From: Anaerolineales bacterium
GTDB taxonomy: Bacteria > Chloroflexota > Anaerolineae > Anaerolineales > Villigracilaceae
Length of the DNA stretch: 64,000 nucleotides
Reading direction: 5' to 3'
Assembly: GCA_030834895.1 (NCBI GenBank)
Contig: JAUQXA010000072.1
Location: 1 to 64,000 of the forward strand
The notes beneath the pieces are model-generated. The model did no database searches. It had not been told where the DNA came from and worked only from the letters and a program-made list of their open reading frames with translations. Of this stretch, positions 7,973 to 17,586 are shown piece after piece. Within the stretch, counting starts at the first letter, position 1, and every line of letters begins with the position of its first letter. The position numbers and the translations under genes are program-made.

Positions 7973-10900
7973 ATGAAAAAGCGGATCGCCTCTTTTGCGC
8001 TAAAGGTATCCTTGATCTATGCCTTTATAGGGTGTCTATGGATTCTGCTTTCTGACCGGATTGTTGCCTTATTATTTACCGATCCCGTCCGTTTGCTGAC
8101 CGTCCAAACTTATAAGGGGTGGTTTTTCGTCGCGATCACAGCGTTTATTCTTTTTATATTGGTAAGAAATGAAAAAAATATGCTGAGAAGGGTGGAACGA
8201 AGCTTTTCAGACCTCTTTGAGTCGGCAACAGAGGGTATATTTCGTTCGTCTCCGGGTGGGCGTTTCATCAATGTCAATCAGGCAATGGCATCGACCTACG
8301 GGTACGACTCCCCCGATGAGATGATCCGGGAAATCACCTCCATCAGCAACCAGATTCACCTGTCCACTGAAAATCGCGGTCAGTTTACTGAATTATTGGA
8401 AAGGGATGGCCTGATCGAAAAATTCGAAGCAAGAAATTTAAAAAAGGATGGAAGCATTATCTGGACATCCACAAATGCAAGGGCCGTCAGGAATGAAAAG
8501 GGAGAAATTGTATATTATGAGGGGTTCGTTACCGATATCACAAAACAAAAGAATACAGAAAATGCGCTGAAAGGTGCAGAAGAACGTTACCGCACTTTGG
8601 TCGAAAATCTGCCCGCCGTGGTCTTTATGGACAAGTTTCAGCAACCCGATAACACGCATTATATGAGTCCGCGCTTAATGGACTTACTTGGCTACACACC
8701 GGAGGAATGGGACGCGGGCGATAATCCATGGGAAAATTCCATGCACCCCGATGATAAAGAGCGAGTCCTTGCCGAAGACCTCCGAACTGATGAAACCGGT
8801 GAGCCATTCCGCATCGAGTATAGGCTGAAGCATAAGAATGGTCATTATGTGTGGATCAAAGAGGACTCATCGATAATCCGCGGAGAAGATGGCGCTCCCC
8901 TTTTTTGGCAGGGCATTTTATTGGACATTACAGACCAGAAACAAGTTGAAGAAAACTTACAACGTCACGATAACATTCTTAAAGCGGTGGGATTTTCGGC
9001 CGAACAATTTCTAAAATCAAATGACTGGGAAGATTGCATCGACCGGGTGCTCGAGAAATTGGGCAGGGCAACACAAGTCAGTCGTGTTTACGTTTTCAAA
9101 AAACAACCACCATCTGAAAGCAAAGTTGTTGCATCCCGAATCGCCGAATGGTGCAAACCGGGAGTGGAACCGCAAATCACCAACCAAGAATTACGAAACA
9201 TGGACTTTGCGGCAGACGGCTTTTCACGCTGGATCGATCTTTTCGATAAAGGGATGCCTGTCCATGGCACCATCAAGGGTTTTTCCGAAGCGGAAAAAAA
9301 CTTTTTGGCGCGGCAGGATATTCTTTCGTTGATCTGCATTCCACTCCAAGTGGGAAATAGCTGGTGGGGGTTTATCGGCCTTGACGATTGCGCATTCGAA
9401 CGCGAATGGAGCCAGGCAGAAGTGGAAGCACTTAAAGCAGAAGCCAACACACTCAGTACAGCCATTAACAAAAAATTGTCGGAACAGGCTCTACTAAATA
9501 GCGAGACCAGTTACCGAGGTTTGTTCAACAGCATTCAAGATGCAATATATATTCAGGACGCAAGCGGGGTTTTCCTGGACGTAAACGACGGCGCGGTTCA
9601 AATGTATGGATATCCAAAACAGTATTTTGTCGGCAAGACGCCCTCCTTCCTGAGCGCGCCAGGCAAAAATGACATGGATGAAATCCTGAAGACCGTCCAG
9701 CATGCCTTTAACGGCGACCCGCAACAATTTGAATTTTGGGGGATGCGCAGTAATGGAGAGACTTTTCCAAAGGATGTGCGATTATTCAAAGGGACATATT
9801 TTGGGCAGGATGTGGTCATTGCTGTGGCACAGGATATCACAGAGCGCAAACGCATCGAGGATGAGACTCAAAAACAACTGAAGGAATTGACTATCCTGCA
9901 TGCGGTCGCATTGGCGGAGTCAACTTCCCAAACCGTGGACAAACTTCTTCAACAAGTCACGAATACCATCGGCGATATGCTGTATTTTGAAGTTTGTGGA
10001 GTTCTTTTACTCACCGAAGCTGGTGACAAGTTAAGACCCCACTTTTCCTATCGCGGCACAAACGAAACAGACTTGTCCCTTTGTATACCGTTGACAATGG
10101 GCATTACCGGAAAAGTTGCCGCCAGCGGACAGTCGATCTGTACGGGAAATGTTTTGCACGAACCGGCTTATTACGAGTCAACGGCCGACATTCGCTCAGA
10201 ACTTTGTGTACCCATCAGCAATGGGTTAAAAATCATCGGCGTCCTAAATGTGGAAAGCACGAAGCCAAACGCGTTTACGGCAAGCGATGAGAGGCTGTTA
10301 AGCACCATCGCAGGTGGAATGTCAAAAGCGATTGAAAGGATCCAACTTTTTGAGCTGGAACAAAAACGCCGCAAGCAGGCCGAGGTTTTACGCGAAGCAA
10401 CAGGAGAACTAACCTCGTTATTCGAAACCGATAAACTCTTCGAAAATATCTTCACCACGCTGGCAAAATTAATCGGTTATGACAGCGCCTCTATCGAAAT
10501 GTTCAATCATGGGTACTTTGAGATCGTGGCAGGTCGAAACATTCCACAGGAGTTGATTGGAACAAAATACATATCCGACCTCGAAAAATGGGGAGGGTTG
10601 CACAGCCTTCGCAAGCCCGTCATCGTTTCGGACACCCAAAGCGATGATCGCTTCACACACTTCGAGGAAACCAGTTACATCCGCGGTTGGATGGCAATCC
10701 CACTGTTCGTAACGGATGAAATCATCGGCTTCCTGAATCTCGATAGCCGGACACCAAATTTTTTCAACGAGGAACATGCGTCCATCGCCCAGACCTTTGC
10801 CAACCAGGCCGCAATCGCCATGGAAAACGCCCGCCTGTTCCAGGAGGAAAAGCGCAGGTCAAAAATTATTGAAGCCATGGCAAATATCGCCAACGAAATT

Positions 10901-13900
10901 GCACTCACTCAAGAACTGACCCCTGCCCTGGAAAAAATCGCTCAACACACGCTTACTTTGCTTAATGCGTTATCGGTAGCAGTTTATTTACTTCAGGAAG
11001 ATAAACAAACCATAAAAATCATCGCCGCGCAGGGCAAATACCGCGAGGAATTATTATCGCACACCATAAAAATAGAGGAGGGCATCACCGGCAATATTAT
11101 CGCCATTGGCAAGCCTGAAATTGTGAATGATATTTCCAAAGATACGCGCAGAGTAACTGTGCCGGGCACTCCAATAGAAGAAGCAAGTTTTGAGACAATG
11201 ATGTCTGCCCCGCTGATTCTGCACGGCACATCTATTGGGGCGATTAATGTCTGGAGATTAAAAACCAATGGATTATTCGATAATTCGGAATTGAACTTCT
11301 TGGTGAGCATAGCACACCAAGCGTCCATATCGATAGAATCCATGAGGCTTTTCGAGGAAACAAAGCGCCGCGCCCAAGAGGCGGCCGCCATTGCGGAAGT
11401 CGGGCGTGACATCTCCGCAACACTTCAACTTGACAATGTGCTCGAGCGCATTGCAATGTATGCAAAGGTGTTGCTAAATACCGAAACCAGCGCGGTATAT
11501 CTATCCGAGCCGGGTATTTTGCGGGCCATTGCAACGATTGGTATGGAGGCTGACGAAATCAAAAACGACCCTGTTCAAATAGGGAAGGGTATTCTCGGAC
11601 AGATTGCCTTGCACCAAGCCGGGGAAATCGTAAATAACAGCATCGACGACCCGCGCGCCACTGCAATTAAGGGGACCGAAATTGGGATGTACGAGCACAT
11701 CATGGGCGCGCCAATACTCTCAAAAGATTACCTGACTGGGCTGTTGGTCGTTTGGAGAACCGGAATTGAGAAGGAGTTCAAAGAGGCGGACCTGATTTTC
11801 CTGAGGAGCCTTGCCCAACAAGCCGCGGTCGCGATTGAAAATGCCCGTTTATTCGAACTGGAATATCACCGGCGTAAACAGGCGGAAATCCTCAGTCAGG
11901 CAACGTCGGCGTTGGCCAACACCCTCGACATAAACAGCCTTTACGAGAATATCCTGGACTGGCTGCAAAAGATCGCCCCATACGACAGCGCCTCCATCAT
12001 GCTGCACAATGGAGATGTGGAAAGACTTGTTGCAAAACGCAATCTGCCGGAAAGATTTCAAATCGGGCAGGTTTTTCCAATGACCCCAAAATGGCAACAG
12101 GTTGCTGAAAGCAGAAAACCCTATATTCTTGAAGACGCGCAACAAAGTGAATATTTTGAAAAATGGGAGGGCAGCGCCTATATTCACGGCTGGATGTGTC
12201 TTGCAATGTACACCCAGGAAAAGTTGATCGGCTTTATCAACCTCGACAGTGAAACGCTGGGCATATTCACAGAAGAACATGGAATCCTTGCCCAGACCTT
12301 CGCAAACCAGGCGGCAGCAGCCATAGAAAACGCCCGCCTCTTTCAGTTGGAACAAAAGCGCCGTAAAGATGCTGAGATCATCAGGCAGGCGGCCACCATA
12401 CTCACCAGTTTGCTTGATCTGCCATCCCTGCACGAAGCAATTCTCGAATGGCTTTATAGGATCACGCCTTATGACAGCGCAACCATTTTCGAGTTGGAGG
12501 GAAATCGAGTCCACATTGCGGCTGCAAGAGGTTTGTCTCATCTTGAAAATCTGCTGAGTCAAACTTTTTCGGCGGATAATATCCTGTGCAGGATCATGAA
12601 CGAAACATTTGAGCCACTGATTATAGAGGACTGTGAGGTTGACTCGCGCTTCGAAAGATGGGGAGATATCGAAGGCGTGCGGGGGTGGATGGGCGTCCCC
12701 ATGATCGCGCGCGGACAGGTGATCGGCTACATTACATTAGACAGCCATATCCCTAACGCTTACACACAAAGCGACGCCATTGCCGCGCAGACCTTCGCCC
12801 ATCAGGCGGCAACCTCGCTGGAGAACTCCCGCCTGTTCACGGAAACAAAACAAAGGTTGGAGGAACTGGAGGTCGTAAGCCGCATTTCCTTTTCACTGCG
12901 CGCCGCGCACGACACCCAGGAGATGCTTCCCATTTTGCTGGATGAGATCAAAACCAGCATGGATACAGACTCGGCGGCGATCTGGCTATATGATATTGGG
13001 AATAACGAATTGGTTTCACAGGCGACAGCCGGCCATTTCGATGTCCTGCGGAATCAAAACTTCAAGCCGGGGGATGGTATCGTTGGAACGGTTTACTCCA
13101 ACGGGGTAATACACGTGAGTCCCAGTCCATATAATGACCTGTTAGCCGTCCCTGAAGACAACAGGTTTTTTGGAGACAACAGGAGCGGGATTGTCGTCCC
13201 AATTCGTACAACAACCGAGATCATTGGCGCGCTTGCTATCGCTTTAACCGCCCCGCATAAAATCAAGCCGCACCAAACCCGTTTATTGACCACTATTGCC
13301 GAGATCGCGGGCAACGCCATATACCGTTCCAATCTTTATCAGCGCAGCGAAGAGCAGATCCAACGGCTCACCACTTTACGTGAGTTGGACACGGCTATTG
13401 CTTCCAGTCTGGACCTGCGCATCACCCTCAGCATCCTCACAGAGCATTTGATCAAGAAAATGAAAGCAAGCGCTGTCACAGTTCTCGTATTCAACCCACA
13501 CAGTCAGACGTTCGATTATTATGCGGCGGCAGGATTTAAAAACCGCGAGAACTTGCGTGCACCGTTGAACCTCGTGGACGGCATGGCGGGACAAATCCTC
13601 CTTAGCCGCAGGGCCCTTTACATCAAGGATGTCGACGAGGAAACCAGCCTGATATCGTTCAAGCAGCTAAAATCCGAACAATTCCGGAGTTATTATGCCA
13701 TTCCTCTTTTCAGCAAAGGCGTCACAAGAGGAATTCTGGAAATCTACTTCCGTCAACCATTTTCCCCCAGCACGGAATGGATCGAGTTTGTCCATACGCT
13801 TGCGGAACAGGCCGTCATCGCAATTGACAATGCCCAATTGTTCGAAAATTTACAGCACACCAACCAGGAACTTTCGCTCGCCTACGATACGACTTTGGAA

Positions 13901-14440
13901 GGATGGGGCAAGGCGCTGGAACTTCGCGACAAGGAGACTCAAGGGCATACCCAGCGCGTGACCGGTCTAACCCTTGAGCTGGCACGGCAAATGGGCATTC
14001 CCGAACCCGAATTATTACAGATTCGCCGCGGCTGCCTATTGCATGACATCGGCAAGATGGGCGTGCCGGATAACATTCTGCACAAGAAAGGTACTCTAAC
14101 AGAGGAAGAACTGAGTGAAATGCGGAAACATCCGCAATACGCCTACGATATGCTCTATCCGATCGAATACCTGCGTCCCGCACTAGACATCGTCTATTGT
14201 CACCATGAATGGTGGGATGGGAGCGGCTACCCGCAAAGCTTGAAGGGTGAAGAGATTCCACTCTCCGCCCGTATCTTTGCCGTTATCGATGTCTGGGATG
14301 CGCTGTCATCGGATCGTCCATACCGTCACGCATGGGATCGAGAAAAAATCATCGAATACATTCGCGGGCTTTCAGGCAAACAATTCGACCCGCAGGTTGT
14401 GGATGCATTTTTCGTAATGCTCGAAGATGACGAGAAGTAA
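7973..14440 (+). CDS. Giant membrane sensor: 3 PAS, about 9 GAF, C-terminal HD-GYP phosphodiesterase
   Basis: This 2155-residue protein is predicted to sense signals and degrade cyclic-di-GMP. Two membrane helices lie at about residues 10-30 and 47-63. PAS domains follow at about 77-190, 203-320 and 510-625, two of them ending in DIT(K/D/E) linkers. GAF-like domains lie at about 336-505, 640-795, 806-960, 963-1132, 1136-1299, 1302-1462, 1466-1626, 1629-1792 and 1796-1959, mostly ending in the helix AIENARLF followed by an EQKRRK-like linker. The HD-GYP domain (about 1969-2155) has LLHDIGK near 2024 and GSGYP near 2083, so the metal site looks intact. A TATAAT -10 box lies at 7940-7945. GAF domains 3, 6 and 7 resemble each other most, suggesting internal duplication. 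The ligands cannot be told from sequence. Confidence 0.93.
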   Translation: MKKRIASFALKVSLIYAFIGCLWILLSDRIVALLFTDPVRLLTVQTYKGWFFVAITAFILFILVRNEKNMLRRVERSFSDLFESATEGIFRSSPGGRFINVNQAMASTYGYDSPDEMIREITSISNQIHLSTENRGQFTELLERDGLIEKFEARNLKKDGSIIWTSTNARAVRNEKGEIVYYEGFVTDITKQKNTENALKGAEERYRTLVENLPAVVFMDKFQQPDNTHYMSPRLMDLLGYTPEEWDAGDNPWENSMHPDDKERVLAEDLRTDETGEPFRIEYRLKHKNGHYVWIKEDSSIIRGEDGAPLFWQGILLDITDQKQVEENLQRHDNILKAVGFSAEQFLKSNDWEDCIDRVLEKLGRATQVSRVYVFKKQPPSESKVVASRIAEWCKPGVEPQITNQELRNMDFAADGFSRWIDLFDKGMPVHGTIKGFSEAEKNFLARQDILSLICIPLQVGNSWWGFIGLDDCAFEREWSQAEVEALKAEANTLSTAINKKLSEQALLNSETSYRGLFNSIQDAIYIQDASGVFLDVNDGAVQMYGYPKQYFVGKTPSFLSAPGKNDMDEILKTVQHAFNGDPQQFEFWGMRSNGETFPKDVRLFKGTYFGQDVVIAVAQDITERKRIEDETQKQLKELTILHAVALAESTSQTVDKLLQQVTNTIGDMLYFEVCGVLLLTEAGDKLRPHFSYRGTNETDLSLCIPLTMGITGKVAASGQSICTGNVLHEPAYYESTADIRSELCVPISNGLKIIGVLNVESTKPNAFTASDERLLSTIAGGMSKAIERIQLFELEQKRRKQAEVLREATGELTSLFETDKLFENIFTTLAKLIGYDSASIEMFNHGYFEIVAGRNIPQELIGTKYISDLEKWGGLHSLRKPVIVSDTQSDDRFTHFEETSYIRGWMAIPLFVTDEIIGFLNLDSRTPNFFNEEHASIAQTFANQAAIAMENARLFQEEKRRSKIIEAMANIANEIALTQELTPALEKIAQHTLTLLNALSVAVYLLQEDKQTIKIIAAQGKYREELLSHTIKIEEGITGNIIAIGKPEIVNDISKDTRRVTVPGTPIEEASFETMMSAPLILHGTSIGAINVWRLKTNGLFDNSELNFLVSIAHQASISIESMRLFEETKRRAQEAAAIAEVGRDISATLQLDNVLERIAMYAKVLLNTETSAVYLSEPGILRAIATIGMEADEIKNDPVQIGKGILGQIALHQAGEIVNNSIDDPRATAIKGTEIGMYEHIMGAPILSKDYLTGLLVVWRTGIEKEFKEADLIFLRSLAQQAAVAIENARLFELEYHRRKQAEILSQATSALANTLDINSLYENILDWLQKIAPYDSASIMLHNGDVERLVAKRNLPERFQIGQVFPMTPKWQQVAESRKPYILEDAQQSEYFEKWEGSAYIHGWMCLAMYTQEKLIGFINLDSETLGIFTEEHGILAQTFANQAAAAIENARLFQLEQKRRKDAEIIRQAATILTSLLDLPSLHEAILEWLYRITPYDSATIFELEGNRVHIAAARGLSHLENLLSQTFSADNILCRIMNETFEPLIIEDCEVDSRFERWGDIEGVRGWMGVPMIARGQVIGYITLDSHIPNAYTQSDAIAAQTFAHQAATSLENSRLFTETKQRLEELEVVSRISFSLRAAHDTQEMLPILLDEIKTSMDTDSAAIWLYDIGNNELVSQATAGHFDVLRNQNFKPGDGIVGTVYSNGVIHVSPSPYNDLLAVPEDNRFFGDNRSGIVVPIRTTTEIIGALAIALTAPHKIKPHQTRLLTTIAEIAGNAIYRSNLYQRSEEQIQRLTTLRELDTAIASSLDLRITLSILTEHLIKKMKASAVTVLVFNPHSQTFDYYAAAGFKNRENLRAPLNLVDGMAGQILLSRRALYIKDVDEETSLISFKQLKSEQFRSYYAIPLFSKGVTRGILEIYFRQPFSPSTEWIEFVHTLAEQAVIAIDNAQLFENLQHTNQELSLAYDTTLEGWGKALELRDKETQGHTQRVTGLTLELARQMGIPEPELLQIRRGCLLHDIGKMGVPDNILHKKGTLTEEELSEMRKHPQYAYDMLYPIEYLRPALDIVYCHHEWWDGSGYPQSLKGEEIPLSARIFAVIDVWDALSSDRPYRHAWDREKIIEYIRGLSGKQFDPQVVDAFFVMLEDDEK

Positions 14441-14473
14441 AAAGCGATGAGTTTGCCGCTCATCGCTTTTTTG
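14441..14473. terminator. Terminator between the sensor gene and tyrS
   Basis: The 11-bp stem AAAGCGATGAG/CTCATCGCTTT (14441-14451 with 14459-14469) begins directly after the sensor stop codon. It is flanked by A-runs on the left and T-runs on the right, so it can act for both convergent genes. Confidence 0.85.
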
Positions 14474-14479
14474 TGTAAC

Positions 14480-15688
14480 CTACTTCACTCGCAGAAAGCG
14501 TCGCTTTCCAACTTGTAAAACTCCAGGATGAGGGAACGGCGCATCGCGTTCGATCACCTGCCCATCGAGTTTGATACCCTTCTGGTCGATCAGGGAACGC
14601 GCCTTGCTCTTGCTCTCCGCCATGCTCGCCGCCATGATCACCTCCACGACGGTCTGACCCGCTTGCAGGGCGTACTCGGGCATTTCATCGGGCATTTCCC
14701 GTTCCTGGAAGACACGTTTGAAATGTTCTTCTGCCTTGGCAGCATCGGCATCTCCATGAAAGATACTCACAATCTCGCGCGCCAGCTCCATCTTCACGTC
14801 ACGGGGATGGCGCGTTTGCTTTGTCAAAGCACTTTCAATAGCCTTGATCTGGTCCGGCATATATCGCGTGACCAGTTTGAAGTAAATTGGCATTACATTG
14901 TCGGGCAGACTCATCACCTTGCCATACATGTCTTCCGGGGCGGCAAGGATGGGAATATGATTGCCCAGCGACTTGGACATGCGTATGACGCCATCCGTAC
15001 CGGGCAGGATACCCAGCAGAATGCCGACCTGGGGACGTTGGCCAAACATTTCCTGCAACTTGCGTCCAGCCGTTATGATATTGAATAATTGATCACTGCC
15101 GCCAACCTGAACATCGGTTTTTAAGGCAACCGCGTCATAGCCCTGCATGAGCGCGTAAAAGGTTTCATGCAAATAAACCGGTTCTCCCTTGTCCCAACGC
15201 AGTTTGAAATTTTCGCGTGAGACGAACTGCTGAATGGTAAACGCCGAGCCAAGTTTAATGAGGTCCGCTAATTTCAGGTCAAGCAACCATTCGTGATTGA
15301 AACGAACGCGGGTTTTTTCGCGGTCAAGAATGCGGTACGACTGTTCAGCATACGTACGCGCGTTATGTTCGGTCTGATCCTTCGTCAGCACAGCCCGCAG
15401 TTTATCCTGATCCGACGGGTCACCGACCATGCTGGTTCCTGTTCCAATTAGGAATGTTACATCATGACCCAGATCCTGGAACTGGCGCAGTTTGCGCATG
15501 GGAATTGTGTGCCCGAGGTGCAGGTCTGAAGTGCGCGGGTCGAACCCACAATACACGCGCAGCGGTCTGCTTTCCTTCTGCGCGTCAAGCAGACGCTGGC
15601 GCAATTCATTGGCCATGGCCTTCGTCAATTCCTCATCGCCATATTCAGTACCCTGCATAAGCAGTTCAACTTGTTCTTCAATGTCCAT
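14480..15688 (-). CDS. tyrS: Tyrosyl-tRNA synthetase
   Basis: This class I aminoacyl-tRNA synthetase charges tRNA-Tyr. The HIGH-type signature is HLGHT, in a segment with RKLRQFQDLGHDVTFLIGT, and the KMSKS-type loop is RMSKS. A C-terminal S4-type RNA-binding domain (about residues 340-402) ends KRRFLRVK. The start at 15688 (MDIEEQVELL) is preferred over the upstream ATG at 15706 because GAAGGAGAGC stands just before it; this gives 402 residues. The segment order suggests the TyrRZ-like branch rather than the short E. coli type, but that needs alignment. A large inverted repeat lies in its leader. Confidence 0.96.
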   Translation of the reverse strand: MDIEEQVELLMQGTEYGDEELTKAMANELRQRLLDAQKESRPLRVYCGFDPRTSDLHLGHTIPMRKLRQFQDLGHDVTFLIGTGTSMVGDPSDQDKLRAVLTKDQTEHNARTYAEQSYRILDREKTRVRFNHEWLLDLKLADLIKLGSAFTIQQFVSRENFKLRWDKGEPVYLHETFYALMQGYDAVALKTDVQVGGSDQLFNIITAGRKLQEMFGQRPQVGILLGILPGTDGVIRMSKSLGNHIPILAAPEDMYGKVMSLPDNVMPIYFKLVTRYMPDQIKAIESALTKQTRHPRDVKMELAREIVSIFHGDADAAKAEEHFKRVFQEREMPDEMPEYALQAGQTVVEVIMAASMAESKSKARSLIDQKGIKLDGQVIERDAPFPHPGVLQVGKRRFLRVK

Positions 15689-15712
15689 AAGCTCTCCTTC
15701 GTGCATATCTTA

Positions 15713-15777
15713 AGACGTGGCAGGTTTTCACAAGGTTTCGACGTTCCTAAAAGTTTTTTATAAAACCTGTCACGTCT
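15713..15777. repeat. Inverted repeat in the tyrS leader
   Basis: AGACGTGGCAGGTTTT (15713-15728) pairs with AAAACCTGTCACGTCT (15762-15777) with one mismatch across a 33-base spacer. It contains the words CAGGT/ACCTG that recur in palindromes elsewhere in the window. It may belong to a dispersed palindromic family or be a tyrS leader structure. No T-box motif was recognised. Confidence 0.6.
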
Positions 15778-15800
15778 ATGATGTTTCGTGAATTTGACAA

Positions 15801-15833
15801 ACAAAAACGCGCCCGCGATGATGAGGGCGCGTT
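15801..15833 (-). terminator. Intrinsic terminator downstream of the lipoprotein gene
   Basis: The stem AACGCGCCC/GGGCGCGTT (15806-15814 with 15825-15833) is followed on the minus strand by a GTTTTTGT tract. It lies about 95 bases after the stop of the minus-strand gene at 15927. The stretch between them contains nothing I can identify. Confidence 0.75.
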
Positions 15834-15926
15834 GATAGCACACCATCACTGCGATTTATGGGCGGACGCAATAATAATAAGCGGCAGAAAAAACGGTAAA
15901 CATGCGCGTATTATACAACAAGATTT

Positions 15927-16589
15927 TTATTGTGCCAAATTGAACGAAAAACTCCAGGGACCTTTTACAGAATAGAACTCGTCGCTGTAGACGATCTCTT
16001 CCGCCTGCGCCTGAGTCATGTCTGCCGGGATGCTGAGAATTTGCATCGTCAGCGCACCGTTCACATCCACGCAGTCAATCGTGATGCCGATTCCGCGCGC
16101 TTGCAACGCTTGTTGAATCTTGGGCATGTAGACGGAGCAATACTCGTCATTACGCGGAGTCGCGCCAATGGCATCGATCATCACGGTCACATTGGAAAGA
16201 TCGGCATCGGGTGGGACGATAAAGGTCAGAGTGTCACAGCGCAAGCCCGCAATACCGTCCGCTGGCTCCTGCACGCTGACGAGGGTGGTGCCATATTCCT
16301 GGACCAGAATCCCGCTATAGGTCAGGCTGGCAGATGAGATTCCCCAGTCAGACGTATCGGGCAGGGTGAAGCACACGTTTGCGTTGACATTCTTTCCCTC
16401 CACCCAGGCGCGATCCATACGGACTTCGATTCCGCTCGCGGTTTGATTCGGCGCCGCCAGCTCCACCTGTGCGGTGGGATAGGAAGCGGCATCAATGTAA
16501 GGCGTGGCAAGAATCGGCAATACGACATTCTGTTGAGAAGGCGCACATGCTGCAAGCAACATCACCAGCAAGAAGATCATTTTTTTCAT
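15927..16589 (-). CDS. Hypothetical lipoprotein
   Basis: This 220-residue protein starts with a lipoprotein signal, MKKMIFLLVMLLAACAPSQQ, with the lipobox LAAC and the modified cysteine near residue 15. The mature part is beta-rich, with three cysteines that could form disulfides, and no catalytic motif is visible. It should be anchored to the outer face of the membrane by Lgt and LspA, both encoded in this window. It lies 18 bases after the SDR gene on the same strand and is probably cotranscribed with it. I do not recognise the family. Confidence 0.8.
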   Translation of the reverse strand: MKKMIFLLVMLLAACAPSQQNVVLPILATPYIDAASYPTAQVELAAPNQTASGIEVRMDRAWVEGKNVNANVCFTLPDTSDWGISSASLTYSGILVQEYGTTLVSVQEPADGIAGLRCDTLTFIVPPDADLSNVTVMIDAIGATPRNDEYCSVYMPKIQQALQARGIGITIDCVDVNGALTMQILSIPADMTQAQAEEIVYSDEFYSVKGPWSFSFNLAQ

Positions 16590-16607
16590 GGACTTTTCTC
16601 CTTTGAC

Positions 16608-17501
16608 TTAACCAAATAGATCAGACAGCGCTTCGCGCGCGCCCTCAAACTGGAATCTGTACCCAGACTCAATCAACCGTTTGGGCTTGGAAAACCTGCC
16701 TTCCACCACAAGGACGCTCATTTCGCCCAAAAGGATCCGCAGTAAAAAGGTGGGAGTGGGGAACCAGTATGGACGATGCAAAACACTCGCCAGCGCACGG
16801 TTGAACTCTGTATTGGACGTGGGCGTGGGCGCAATCAGATTATAGACGCCGCACGCATCCTGATTTGACATCAAATGACGCACCGCCCCAACCCAATCGT
16901 TGACGTGAATCCAGGGTACGGCGAACTTTCCATCTCCCATCGGCCCGCCGACGAACAACCTGACAGGTAACGCCATCAACCCAAGCATCCCCTCCCCTTT
17001 TCCAAGCACCACCGCCGTGCGAATGACGATCCGCCGCACGCCCAACTCTTCAACCGCTTTGGTCGCGTCCTCCCATTTGACCGTTAACCGCGCGAGGAAA
17101 TCGTCTCCGGGCGGCGTGGACTCGTCGGCGATATCTCCTCTCAAACCATAGTGGTTGATACCCGACTGTTGAATAAAAAGCCCCGGGCGGTGACTCGCTT
17201 CCCGAATGGCTTGAGCAAGCGCGAGACCGGGTAAAACCCGCGAGTCGTGGAAAGCTTGTTTTGTGGCGGCGGTCCAAGGCCAGCTGGCAAGCGTTTTCCC
17301 GGCGAGGTGAATCATCACATCCATTTCGTTGACCAGATGTCCCCAACCGCGGGTGGTTTTGGCATCCCAGCTGACGGCTTGCGCTCCCGCCGGGACAGCC
17401 GCTCCACGGGTGAGGACGAAGACCTTGTGCCCGTCGGCAAGCAGGGATCGGGTCAGGGACTTGCCGAGGAACCCCGAACCGCCTGCGATCATAATATTCA
17501 T
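16608..17501 (-). CDS. NAD(P)-binding SDR epimerase-like protein, TIGR01777/YfcH family
   Basis: This 297-residue protein has an N-terminal Rossmann motif IAGGSGFLGKSLTRSL and ends with the DUF1731-like region (PTPTFLLRILLGEMSVLVVE, then PKRLIESGYRF), the hallmark of the TIGR01777 family. Family members resemble nucleotide-sugar epimerases, but their substrate is generally unknown. IQQSGINHYG takes the place of the usual SSAxxYG-type segment, so the active-site serine and tyrosine region is present. Length is normal. Two bases of the upstream spacer separate it from no other gene; the divergent HNH gene starts about 85 bases away. Confidence 0.9.
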   Translation of the reverse strand: MNIMIAGGSGFLGKSLTRSLLADGHKVFVLTRGAAVPAGAQAVSWDAKTTRGWGHLVNEMDVMIHLAGKTLASWPWTAATKQAFHDSRVLPGLALAQAIREASHRPGLFIQQSGINHYGLRGDIADESTPPGDDFLARLTVKWEDATKAVEELGVRRIVIRTAVVLGKGEGMLGLMALPVRLFVGGPMGDGKFAVPWIHVNDWVGAVRHLMSNQDACGVYNLIAPTPTSNTEFNRALASVLHRPYWFPTPTFLLRILLGEMSVLVVEGRFSKPKRLIESGYRFQFEGAREALSDLFG

Positions 17502-17586
17502 TCAAATTCTCCTGTAATTTGCAATAAAAGTGAATTACCGAACTTTCACAATCTGGAAGTATAATCACGCAGATTACCGAGGCAGT

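Noticed and set aside
15689..15800. T-box or other riboswitch before tyrS
   Set aside because: No T-box sequence or specifier structure could be recognised; only an inverted repeat is visible.
15778..15975. 65-codon plus-strand ORF between tyrS and the lipoprotein gene
   Set aside because: It spans an intrinsic terminator of the opposite strand and has no homology-like features.
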